64,000 bases of DNA from JAJDTT01 sp965116695 (GTDB taxonomy: Bacteria > Acidobacteriota > UBA6911 > RPQK01 > JAJDTT01). This document shows, one piece after another, positions 50,580-58,530 of the stretch. The notes under the pieces are model-generated. The model was not told the origin of the DNA. It saw only the letters and a program-made list of their open reading frames with translations, and did no database searches. Positions within the stretch are counted from its first letter, which is position 1; the number at the start of each line of letters is the position of its first letter. The stretch lies in NCBI GenBank assembly GCA_965116695.1, contig OZ220706.1, forward strand, positions 434,001 through 498,000, written 5' to 3'. The position numbers and the translations under genes are program-made.

Positions 50580-51527
50580 CTACGTGGCCAATGCGTTCGA
50601 CCGTTGCTCCCGCAGGGAGAAGAGCACTCCGGCCAGTTGGGGAATCGGATGTCGGCGACGTCGATATCGACCCTGCCGCCGATATGTCTCCAGCAGTTTC
50701 GCCACCTTCTCTGCCGGGCCGACGGCCAACCCGTCCGTCATAAATCGCAAACGCCGGCGAAAAGCTCCGGGACGGGCAAATCCTCGCTGCTGCTCCTGTT
50801 GGATGATCCACCCCGGGATCGCGGCCTGGTTGTCTTTGGTGGGGACGGCTCCTCGATGGTACAAGCGGGCCCGGTAATAGCGGTACACGTCGGTTCCGGG
50901 ATCCGCCGGGAACAGTTCCTCCAGGGGAATCAGATCCTGATCCTCGCCGGTGAACCTCCAGCTGGCCGAGCCCCACTTCCACTGCTCGGGCAGTTGGACC
51001 AGTCCGGCCCGGACGGCATTGAGTTCCACGTACAGGATAGCGTCCTGAACGGCTTCGATTCCCAAGAGTTCCGGGTTCTTGAAACGATCCGCCCACAAAT
51101 GGCCGCGCCGATCAAACTGGCGATTGAACCACTTGGCATATAGCCCACCGAAATCCGCCATCAGTTTCGACACGTCAAAGAGTCGCTGATTGAAACTCTT
51201 CCACTTGTCGGCGGTCCAATCGGCGGTATTCTTCTCTGCCTTTCGTCCATAAAGCTTGCAGGCGCTCTCCATCAACTCCTCGCGGGATAGGGGATGGAGT
51301 TTCTCGAAATAGACGACAAAGTGGAAGTGATTGCCCATGATCTGGAAGGCGGCCAAACGACACCGATAGACATCGACGTAGAAAAGCAGCATTTCCAGGA
51401 GTTTGCGACGGGCAAGGCAGTCTTCAAATGGGAACCAATCGGACTCGCCGGCGACTCGATTGGTGATGTGATAGTAGGCAGCTTCTGAACTCTTGTGTCG
51501 CGCGGTTCGGGCCATTGGAACGGTCAT
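50580..51527 (-). CDS. REP-associated tyrosine transposase (IS200/Y1_Tnp-like)
   Basis: A 315-residue protein carrying the Y1 transposase core: AYYHITNRV, the HUH motif in IMGNHFHFVV (His67, His69), and the tyrosine block DFGGLYAKWFNRQFDRRGHLW (Tyr130 likely nucleophile), followed by EAVQDAILYVELNAVRAGLV. This matches RAYT proteins, which nick single-stranded DNA and move or copy REP palindromes. Flanked by two different short-repeat clusters. The ATG at 51527 is chosen because the family begins RTARHKSSEAAYYHITNR. The C-terminal tail past about residue 260 is basic and variable. It is intact, so possibly active. Confidence 0.85.
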   Translation of the reverse strand: MTVPMARTARHKSSEAAYYHITNRVAGESDWFPFEDCLARRKLLEMLLFYVDVYRCRLAAFQIMGNHFHFVVYFEKLHPLSREELMESACKLYGRKAEKNTADWTADKWKSFNQRLFDVSKLMADFGGLYAKWFNRQFDRRGHLWADRFKNPELLGIEAVQDAILYVELNAVRAGLVQLPEQWKWGSASWRFTGEDQDLIPLEELFPADPGTDVYRYYRARLYHRGAVPTKDNQAAIPGWIIQQEQQRGFARPGAFRRRLRFMTDGLAVGPAEKVAKLLETYRRQGRYRRRRHPIPQLAGVLFSLREQRSNALAT

Positions 51528-51700
51528 CGATGAACCAGATCCGGCAGGGATCGGTTCGCGCCTCTGATAGCAAGAACGACTCAGCACTGAGAACCGCGAG
51601 GGAAACTCAAAAACTTGGTACGGAAAAGGAAACTGTCCCCTTCTGGGACGCCTTCAGGAACGGCAGGACACTGCCGATCGTTTCCGGGACCAAGCCGAAC

Positions 51701-51884
51701 CCGGGTGCAGGTGCGAGTGGAGGGTGTCCATATCGAGATCCACCCTCAGGCCGGGTTTTCCGTTCAAGCTGAATTCCCCGCCGTGGAAGTCCGTGGGCTC
51801 GGTCATCAGCCGATTTTAGGCCTCGATGAAGGAAGTGGAGTGTTCCAGCCGGTAGAAGTTGGGCGTGTTCATCATCAGGCAGCC
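51701..51884 (-). pseudogene. Fossil C-terminus of a mandelate racemase/enolase-family gene
   Basis: The minus-strand translation reads MMNTPNFYRLEHSTSFIEA, an in-frame stop, then NRLMTEPTDFHGGEFSLNG and KPGLRVDLDMDTLHSHLHP. PNFYRLEH and the FHGGEFSLNGKPGL ending are recognisable as the C-terminal barrel/lid strand of mandelate racemase-type enzymes. The internal TAA and the lack of an N-terminal two-thirds show it is dead. Just beyond, 51671-51690 resembles the end of the epimerase gene. Confidence 0.6.
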
Positions 51885-52016
51885 GGAGAAACCGGCTGTC
51901 CCCTTATTCGCGTCCCCTTCTTCGCGCGGAGAAACCGGCTGTCCCCTTATTCGCGCCTTTTTCGGCTGTCGGAGAAACCGGCTGTCCCCTTATTCGGTCC
52001 CCTTATTCGCGAACGG
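51885..52016. repeat. Cluster of GAGAAACCGGCTGTCCCCTTATTC repeats
   Basis: Three near-copies of a unit containing AAACCGGCTGTCCCCTTATT occur between 51889 and 51999, with shorter GTCCCCTTATTCGCG pieces. The CTGTCCCCT core is shared with the other cluster at 50249-50430, but the flanks differ, so they are two versions of one REP family around a single RAYT. The 51528-51640 stretch to the right of the transposase shows no gene. Confidence 0.65.
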
Positions 52017-52859
52017 TTAGCCGTCCCAGTTGGAGCGGATCCATTCCAGGCCATTCCGCGCCAGGTGCTCCTCCGACGGGAACATGCGGCGCCAGATGCA
52101 GGTGGCGGCGGCCAGTTCCGGCATCGCCTGTCCGAAGGCCTCGATGACCATCCAGCCTCCATACCCGACGTCCTTGATAGTGTCGAAGGTCTCGCTCCAG
52201 CGGACCTGACCCTCTCCGGGGGTCGCCCGGTCGTTCTCGCTGACGTGGACGTGCCGCAGTGCGCCCGCACAGGTGCGGATCGCCGCGGAGACGTTCTTCT
52301 CCTCCAGGTGGGCGTGGTAGGTGTCGTACAGAATCCCCAGGTTGGGCCGGTCGGCCTGAGTGATGAACTCGACCGTGTCCTTGGCGCAGTTCAGAAAATA
52401 GGATTCGAAGCGGTTCAGGAATTCCAGCGCCAGCGTGATCCGGCTGGATCGGGCCAGGTCCGCCGTCTGTTGCAGGATCTCCAGCGCCCATCCCCATTCC
52501 TCCCGAGTGCGGCTCCGGCCCGCCAGGAGGCCGACGGGGGAGTGCATCGGGCCTGCCAGCAGGTGAATGCCGGCCAGATGGCAGGCCTCCACCACCGACT
52601 TCAAGTACTCCAGGGCCTGGACCCGGACGGATGGATCCTGGTGGATGGGATTGGCGTCCGGCGGAACGACGGTGACGGCGGTTCGCTCCAGTCCCAGATC
52701 GTCCAGAAGGAGCCCAAGATCCCGTGCGCGCTCCGGATGGGGCGAAAAAATAGGGATCTCGACGCCGTCGAACCCCCAGTCGCGAATCTGCCTGAGCAGG
52801 TTGCGGTGGGACGGCCCGACTTCGGTGGTCCAGAGGAGCAGATTCATTCCTACGCGCAT
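52017..52859 (-). CDS. Sugar phosphate isomerase/epimerase, D-psicose 3-epimerase-like TIM barrel
   Basis: A 280-residue xylose-isomerase-like barrel: RVGMNLLLWTTEVGP, FDGVEIPIF, LALEFLNRFESYFLN (first catalytic Glu), NLGILYDTYHAHLEE (Asp and His metal ligands), LRHVHVSENDRATPGEG, and GYGGWMVIEAFGQ (second Glu). These are the positions of the metal-binding residues of D-tagatose/D-psicose 3-epimerases. Probable ketose epimerisation in the cytoplasm; the sugar is unknown. It is divergent from a Gfo/Idh/MocA dehydrogenase, a pairing typical of polyol/inositol-type pathways. Its 3' end has been duplicated (50113-50248). Confidence 0.85.
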   Translation of the reverse strand: MRVGMNLLLWTTEVGPSHRNLLRQIRDWGFDGVEIPIFSPHPERARDLGLLLDDLGLERTAVTVVPPDANPIHQDPSVRVQALEYLKSVVEACHLAGIHLLAGPMHSPVGLLAGRSRTREEWGWALEILQQTADLARSSRITLALEFLNRFESYFLNCAKDTVEFITQADRPNLGILYDTYHAHLEEKNVSAAIRTCAGALRHVHVSENDRATPGEGQVRWSETFDTIKDVGYGGWMVIEAFGQAMPELAAATCIWRRMFPSEEHLARNGLEWIRSNWDG

Positions 52860-53044
52860 GTTCGCTGGATCTCCGGATCGGGGACGGACCCGATTATCCC
52901 ACCCGGCGGGGCCGTGCCGCTACCCGGGCGGGCTTGCGGGCGAGATCGGTGCGGGCGTACTCTCTCTGCACGACGGATTGAGGACATCGGCTCGTCGAGT
53001 CGGGGGGACGAGCGGGCCGGCCTCGGCGGACCCGGAGAGAGGTC

Positions 53045-54187
53045 ATGGCGAAAAAGACGCTGAACGTGGGAATGATCGGCTACGGCTTCATGGGTCGAGC
53101 CCACTCCAACGCTTACCGGAAGGTCAGCCAATTCTTCGAGCTGGACCATTCCCCTGTGCTCAAGGGGGTGGCGGCCCGGAATTCGGACAAGTTGGAGCCC
53201 TTCGCCCGCAATTGGGGCTGGGAATCGACGGAGACGGACTGGCGGCGCCTGGTGGAGCGGGACGACATCGACGTCATCGACATCTGCAGCCCCAACAACA
53301 CCCACCATGAGATCGCTCTGGCCGCCGCGAGCCGGGGCAAGATGGTGCTGTGCGAAAAACCGCTGGCCATGGATGTGGATGAGGCCGTCCAGATGGTGGA
53401 GGCCGTGGAGGCGGCGGGGGTCGCCAACATGGTCTGGTTCAACTATCGCAGGGTTCCGGCCATCACCCTGGCCCGCCAGATGATCGACGAGGGCCGGCTG
53501 GGACGGATTTTTCACTACCGGTCCACCTACCTGCAGGACTGGACCATATCGGCGGACGTCCCGCTGGGCGGGCCCACGCTCTGGCGCCTCGAGAAGGAGG
53601 TGGCCGGAGCCGGGGTCTCGGGCGATCTGGCGAGCCACAGCATCGACACGGCGATCTGGCTCAACGGCCCCATCGAATCGGTGTCCGGGATGACGGAGAT
53701 CTTCGTCAAGGAGCGGCCGGTGCAGGGAAGCCCGGCGGAGCGGAGGGCGGTGGAGATCGACGACGTCTGCACCTTTATGGCCCGCTTTTCAAACGGGTCC
53801 AACGGGACCTTCGAAGCCACCCGGTACGCTCGCGGACGAAAGAACAAGAACTCGTTCGAGGTCAACGGTGAGAAGGGATCGCTCTACTTCGACCTGGAGA
53901 ACATGCACCAGTTGCAGTACTTCAACCACGACGACCCGGCTCACCTCCAGGGTTGGCGCACCATCATGGTGACGGCGTTCGAGCATCCCTACATGAAGAA
54001 TTGGTGGGTTCCGGGTTGCGTGATCGGCTATGAGCACACCTTCATCAACGCGTTGGCCGATTTCCTGAAGGGGTTGGAATCGGGTGAGGGGACCCATCCC
54101 AGCTTCCGGGAAGCGCTGGCCACGCAGAAGACCCAGGAAGCGGTTCTCGATTCCGCGCAAAATTTGGAGTGGGTGACGGTCGACTGA
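53045..54187 (+). CDS. Gfo/Idh/MocA-family oxidoreductase
   Basis: A 380-residue NAD(P)-dependent dehydrogenase. The Rossmann motif is GMIGYGFMGRAH; then VIDICSPNNTHHEIALAA, LCEKPLAM (conserved EKP), and the catalytic-domain block GVSGDLASHSIDTAIWL with the family histidine. It would oxidise a sugar, inositol or related hydroxyl compound. GAGAGG lies just before the ATG. The neighbouring isomerase (divergent) and a second Gfo/Idh member downstream suggest successive steps of one pathway. Confidence 0.9.
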   Translation: MAKKTLNVGMIGYGFMGRAHSNAYRKVSQFFELDHSPVLKGVAARNSDKLEPFARNWGWESTETDWRRLVERDDIDVIDICSPNNTHHEIALAAASRGKMVLCEKPLAMDVDEAVQMVEAVEAAGVANMVWFNYRRVPAITLARQMIDEGRLGRIFHYRSTYLQDWTISADVPLGGPTLWRLEKEVAGAGVSGDLASHSIDTAIWLNGPIESVSGMTEIFVKERPVQGSPAERRAVEIDDVCTFMARFSNGSNGTFEATRYARGRKNKNSFEVNGEKGSLYFDLENMHQLQYFNHDDPAHLQGWRTIMVTAFEHPYMKNWWVPGCVIGYEHTFINALADFLKGLESGEGTHPSFREALATQKTQEAVLDSAQNLEWVTVD

Positions 54188-54209
54188 CGCGGGAAGAGGC
54201 AAAAAGGGG

Positions 54210-54965
54210 TTAGAAGGCCTCCTGGCCGCCCAGCCGGTCCAACCTGGCGGACAGGTTGTCCAGGCGGGCCCGAACGTCGTTGAGGGCCAGACTGACCCGT
54301 TCCGACAGGGCCTGCAGGTTGGATTCCAACGAAACCACCGTACTCTTGCCGGCTTCTTCGACCGACTGCACCTGGGTGGCCAGTCCCTCCAACGTTTTGC
54401 CCAGCCCGTTCAGCCGTTCCAGGTGGGACCCCAGTTGGCCTTGGATCCGCGACACTCGGGACCGGAGGTTTTCGACGGCCAGCCGGTTGGCCTCCGTACT
54501 CTTTCCGGTTTCTGCGTGCCGGGCCTGGGACTGATCCGCGGCCTCCAGATGGCTCTGGTTCAGTTGTTCCACGGTGCCGGCCAGAGCCTCCAGGGCGGAA
54601 CCCAGCTTCTCGATGTCCCCGCGGCTTTCCTCGATTCTCTTCCGAGCCTGCTGGAAGCTGGACCTGACGGCGTTCCGCAGCTTCTGGTCCTCCTTTTCCA
54701 ACTCCCCCTCCAAGCGCTGGGAGTCTCCGCTGAGGCCCAGCAACCGTGAACTGAGACGTTTCAATTCCTCCCGCTCGGCGTGAAGGTACTCCCGATTCAC
54801 GGAGATCCGCTCCTCCAGTGTCTGGAAACGGTCGTTGACGTACAGGCCGGTGAGTATCAGGGCGGTCAGCCCGGCCAGGATGCCCAGGACGGGCAGGAGT
54901 CCGATCCCGGCTGACCGGATGGCGGAGCGTGGGCGGGACCAAGTGACGATTCCGGGTGTCGTCAT
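54210..54965 (-). CDS. Membrane-anchored coiled-coil protein of unknown function
   Basis: A 251-residue protein: cytoplasmic N-terminus, one transmembrane helix (GLLPVLGILAGLTALILTGLYV, about residues 23-44) and a long helical region rich in Leu, Glu, Arg and Gln heptads (ERISVNREYLHAEREELKRLSSRLL, EQLNQSHLEAADQSQ, LSARLDRLGG). A periplasmic parallel coiled coil is predicted. There are no recognisable domains. The start at 54965 is chosen to place the helix about 22 residues in; the frame is open to 55139. It lies between two same-family dehydrogenases on the other strand. Confidence 0.65.
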   Translation of the reverse strand: MTTPGIVTWSRPRSAIRSAGIGLLPVLGILAGLTALILTGLYVNDRFQTLEERISVNREYLHAEREELKRLSSRLLGLSGDSQRLEGELEKEDQKLRNAVRSSFQQARKRIEESRGDIEKLGSALEALAGTVEQLNQSHLEAADQSQARHAETGKSTEANRLAVENLRSRVSRIQGQLGSHLERLNGLGKTLEGLATQVQSVEEAGKSTVVSLESNLQALSERVSLALNDVRARLDNLSARLDRLGGQEAF

Positions 54966-55159
54966 CTGAAGGGTGGGCCTCCGCGTCTCCACAGTTTCGC
55001 TATCGGGGAGTCTCTTGCACGCTTTCCGGTTGTTTTTTCCTGCTTGAGAACCAAATATAGCAGATATCGTCCAATTTCTTGTGCCCTGAGGCTCAGGACT
55101 TGCAGGGAGCGGGCGTCCGCGGAGCGGGTTCGATCCCATCAGACCGGGAGGGAGTGAAA

Positions 55160-56203
55160 ATGAGCGAATTGAACGTCGGAATCGTGGGACTGGGATGGGT
55201 CGCGGGAGCCCACATCGAAACCTTCAAGACGGTCTCGGGAGCGCGTGTCGGCGGCGTCTCCTCCAGGCGCCGCCTGGACGAGTCGGAACTGGAGGCCACG
55301 TACGGCGTTCCGCTGAAGGTCTACGGCAGCTACGAGGAGATGCTGGCCGATCCCGAAATCGACATCGTGGACATCTGCACCCCGCACCATCTGCATGCCA
55401 AGCAGTCCATCGCGGCGGCCCGGGCCGGCAAACACCTCATCATCGAGAAACCCTTGTGTCTGACGGTCCAGGATCTTGCAGCCATGAAGCGGGCCGTCGA
55501 AGACGCCGGCGTCGGGGTCTGCGTCTGTTTCGAATGCCGTTTCAGCGAGCACTTCACCATGATTCAGTCCTGTATTTCGGAAGGCCTCCTGGGCCGGATC
55601 CACTACGCGGAGGTGGACTACTACCACGGCATCGGACCCTGGTACGGACAGTTCGAGTGGAACGTCAAGAAGAGGTACGCGGGAAGCAGCCTGCTCACGG
55701 CCGGCTGCCACGCCCTGGACGGACTGCTGATGTTCATGGGAGGCCGCGTCGAGGAGGTGGTGTCCCACGGGACTCGATCCTCCAACTCCGTTTTCTCTCC
55801 CTACGAGTACGACACCACCAGCGTCACCCTCCTCAGGTTCGAGGACGGCCGGTTGGGCAAGGTCGCCTCGGTGGTGGATTGCCTCCAGCCGTACTACTTC
55901 CATATCCACCTGGTGGGAAGCGAAGGAAGCCTGCTGGACAACCGGATCTACAGCGCCAAATTGAAGGGGTTGAGCAAGGAGGCCTGGAGCACTCTGGAGA
56001 CCCAACTGATCGATTCGGGAGATGTGAGCCACCACCCGTACGAGCCCCAGTTCCAGGCCTTCGTGGACAGCGTCCGGGAGGGCCGCGCCATGCCTCTGAC
56101 CGGGGTCCGGGAGGCGTGGGAGAGTCACAGGGTGGTGTTCGCGGCCGACCGGTCGGCCCGGGAAGGGCGGCCCGTCAAGCTGTCCGAGTTCGATTCGTTC
56201 TGA
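55160..56203 (+). CDS. Gfo/Idh/MocA-family oxidoreductase (second)
   Basis: A 347-residue NAD(P) dehydrogenase: VGIVGLGWVAGAHIETF, IVDICTPHHLHAKQSIAAARAGKHLIIEKPLCL, then LTAGCHALDGLLMFMGGRVEEV, the family's catalytic-domain segment with a histidine. GGGAGGGA is about 7 bases before the ATG at 55160, so the frame from 55079 is not the start. It differs from the 53045 paralogue in length and motif detail, so probably acts on a different sugar derivative. An isolated GTAGGGGC-type repeat (56205-56223) follows the stop. Confidence 0.9.
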   Translation: MSELNVGIVGLGWVAGAHIETFKTVSGARVGGVSSRRRLDESELEATYGVPLKVYGSYEEMLADPEIDIVDICTPHHLHAKQSIAAARAGKHLIIEKPLCLTVQDLAAMKRAVEDAGVGVCVCFECRFSEHFTMIQSCISEGLLGRIHYAEVDYYHGIGPWYGQFEWNVKKRYAGSSLLTAGCHALDGLLMFMGGRVEEVVSHGTRSSNSVFSPYEYDTTSVTLLRFEDGRLGKVASVVDCLQPYYFHIHLVGSEGSLLDNRIYSAKLKGLSKEAWSTLETQLIDSGDVSHHPYEPQFQAFVDSVREGRAMPLTGVREAWESHRVVFAADRSAREGRPVKLSEFDSF

Positions 56204-56204
56204 C

Positions 56205-56223
56205 GTAGGGGCCCCCCTTGTGG
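56205..56223. repeat. Single copy of a dispersed GTAGGGGC...CCTTGTGG repeat
   Basis: GTAGGGGC-CCC-CCTTGTGG is one arm of the element present twice, inverted, at 62033-62115. It begins right after the dehydrogenase stop codon. Confidence 0.55.
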
Positions 56224-56284
56224 GCGCCCTCTTCGGTCCGGCCGAGACCGGGCGTTGACGGTGGCGCCGGTCTTCCGGACACCC

Positions 56285-57370
56285 TTACGGCTCCTGCCGG
56301 ATACGGATGTCCTGCCGGGGAAACGGAATCTCGATTCCCGCGTCGCCCAGGGACTTGTAGGCTCGGGTGTGAAGGGCATCGATGGCCCGGCCCCGCAGCT
56401 CCGCTTCCGCAATCCAGCAGAGCAGCTCGAAAATCAGTCCCGAATCGCCGAACTGGCGGAACCGAACCCGCGGCGCGGGTTCGGGCCGGACCATGGGTTC
56501 CTCCCGCGCCACGGCCAGGAGCAGGTCGCGCACCTGGTCCACGTCCGATCCATAGGCTACGTTGACCCGGAGACGGACCCGCTGGTGAATTGCCGGCCCT
56601 CCGCTCTCGTTGACCAGAGTCGAATTGGCGATGGCCGCGTTGGGAATCGTGATCTCGATGTCGTCACGCGTCAGAATGCGGGTGCTGCGGAGTCCGATCT
56701 GCGTCACCATGCCCCGTTTGTTCCCGTCCATGAGCACGATGTAGTCGCCGATCTTGTAGGGGGAGTCGGCGAGAATGGAGACTCCCGCGAAGAGATTGGC
56801 CAGGGTGTCGCGCGCGGCGAATCCAACAGCGAGGCCGAGGATTCCAGCCGAGGCCACCCAGGCCGCAACGTCGATTTCCCAGGCGAGCATGCCGACGTAT
56901 ACGGCGGCGCTGACAAGCGCGACCTGGCTTCCGATGGAGAACAGAGGCAGGCTCGCCGGTTGGACGGCCCGAAACCGGGTTTCATGGCGGCTCATCCACC
57001 GGAAGACGATGCCGGCGAGCGGCATCGCGGCAAACAGCCAGATCAGGACGGCAAGGGTCTGGATCAGGTGAGCGGCGACACTCGCCACCTGGGCGTGTAG
57101 GCCGGAGACTTTAACGGCAATGTAAAATCCGAGGAGGATCGTGCTCCGCATCACGGGACGGTGGAGTTGGTCGATGACCAGGTCGTCCAGTTCGGTCTTG
57201 GTGCGCCGAACCAGCCTGTAAAGCAGCTTGGTGACCACCTTGTCGACGAGACGGGCGGACACCAGGCCCGCCACTGCGAAGAGGAGCGCCCATAAGATCC
57301 GTTCCACCTGCAGTTGTGCCAAAGTGGTCCATACAGTCTCGAATGGAGTGAGCCACTCCTGCTCGAACAT
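56285..57370 (-). CDS. MscS-family mechanosensitive ion channel
   Basis: A 361-residue membrane protein: several hydrophobic helices (RILWALLFAVAGLVSARLV, STILLGFYIAVKVSGLHA, LIQTLAVLIWLFAAMPLAGIVF, LVSAAVYVGMLAWE), then the pore-lining helix region ASAGILGLAVGFAARDTLANLFAGVSIL and the MscS beta domain PYKIGDYIVLMDGNKRGMVTQIGLRSTRI, which is characteristic. It opens on membrane tension to release solutes in osmotic downshock. GGAG lies 9 bases before the ATG at 57370; the longer frame to 57448 is not needed. Confidence 0.9.
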   Translation of the reverse strand: MFEQEWLTPFETVWTTLAQLQVERILWALLFAVAGLVSARLVDKVVTKLLYRLVRRTKTELDDLVIDQLHRPVMRSTILLGFYIAVKVSGLHAQVASVAAHLIQTLAVLIWLFAAMPLAGIVFRWMSRHETRFRAVQPASLPLFSIGSQVALVSAAVYVGMLAWEIDVAAWVASAGILGLAVGFAARDTLANLFAGVSILADSPYKIGDYIVLMDGNKRGMVTQIGLRSTRILTRDDIEITIPNAAIANSTLVNESGGPAIHQRVRLRVNVAYGSDVDQVRDLLLAVAREEPMVRPEPAPRVRFRQFGDSGLIFELLCWIAEAELRGRAIDALHTRAYKSLGDAGIEIPFPRQDIRIRQEP

Positions 57371-57561
57371 CAACTCAGTCTCCCTAACCCGGACACGGCG
57401 CAACCCGGCTGCGCCGTCCGGCGCTCCGTTGCCAAGCCGGGGCAGCATCCGTTACTTTATCGTACCCCGCTCTGAAGCGGGTGTCCCGTTGCTGCGGAAC
57501 GCCGCCGGGGTATGGGGCTGAACATGGGCAAATTCTCAGGCTGAGCGAGGGAGGCGATTCC

Positions 57562-58485
57562 GTGTACAAGGTGATCATTCTGGGTTCGGGCTGCGCCGGT
57601 TCAACGGCCGCCATTTACGCCGCCAGGGCCAATCTGAGCCCGCTCGTCCTGGAAGGACACGAGCCGGGAGGACAGCTCTCCCTGACCACCCTGGTCGAGA
57701 ACTACCCTGGTTTTCCCGAGGGGATCGACGGTCCGGAGCTGGTCCGGAGAATGAAGGAGCAGGCCCAGCGCTTCGGGGCCGAATACCGGATGGAAACGGT
57801 CGTCGAAGCGGATTTGAACCATCCCTTCAAGGTCCGGACGGAAGCATCCACCTACCGGACCCTCTCCTTGATCATCGCCTCGGGCGCGTCGGCCCGGCTC
57901 CTGGGACTGGAGTCGGAGAAACGGCTCATCGGATACGGCGTCTCCACCTGCGCGACCTGCGACGGGTTCTTCTTCAGGGACCAGCGTGTCGCCGTCATCG
58001 GCGGGGGCGACAGCGCCATGGAAGAGGCGCTCTTTCTCACCAAGTTTGCCGACAGCGTCACCGTCATCCACCGGCGGGACGAGTTGAGGGCCTCCAAGAT
58101 CATGGCGTCCCGCGCCCTGAGCCATCCCAAGATCCGGTTTCTCTGGGACACGGTCGTGACCGATATCCTGGACCCGGAAAAGAAACGGGTCGAGTCGATC
58201 CGGCTCCGCAACGTGAAGACCGGCGAGGAGAGCCGGATGCCCATGGAAGGAGTGTTCGTCGCCATCGGGCACACTCCCAACTCCCAGGCCTTTCGGGACA
58301 AGGTGAAGACCCACGGCGGCTACATCTCGATTCACGGGGGCTCCCGGACCAGCGTCGAAGGGGTCTTCGCCGCCGGTGACATTCACGACCACGTCTACCG
58401 CCAGGCAGTCACCGCCGCCGGGGCGGGTTGCCGGGCGGCCATCGACGCCGAGAGGTATCTGGAGAATCTGGCCCATTCGGACTGA
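57562..58485 (+). CDS. trxB: Thioredoxin reductase (TrxB)
   Basis: A 307-residue flavoprotein from GTG 57562 with GAGGGAGG 7 bases upstream. FAD-binding GSGCAGSTAAIYAARA, the redox-active CATCDGFFF (Cys130 and Cys133), NADPH motif GGGDSAMEEALFLTKFADSVTVIHRRDELRA, and the C-terminal GVFAAGDIHDHVYRQAVTAAGAGC FAD motif. It reduces thioredoxin with NADPH. GSGxAG carries Cys where Pro is usual. The length is typical. It converges with the acyl-CoA ligase. Confidence 0.93.
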   Translation: MYKVIILGSGCAGSTAAIYAARANLSPLVLEGHEPGGQLSLTTLVENYPGFPEGIDGPELVRRMKEQAQRFGAEYRMETVVEADLNHPFKVRTEASTYRTLSLIIASGASARLLGLESEKRLIGYGVSTCATCDGFFFRDQRVAVIGGGDSAMEEALFLTKFADSVTVIHRRDELRASKIMASRALSHPKIRFLWDTVVTDILDPEKKRVESIRLRNVKTGEESRMPMEGVFVAIGHTPNSQAFRDKVKTHGGYISIHGGSRTSVEGVFAAGDIHDHVYRQAVTAAGAGCRAAIDAERYLENLAHSD

Positions 58486-58530
58486 CCGGTCCGTCCGTTC
58501 GAAACTGTTCGCAGCACGGAGCAGGCGATT

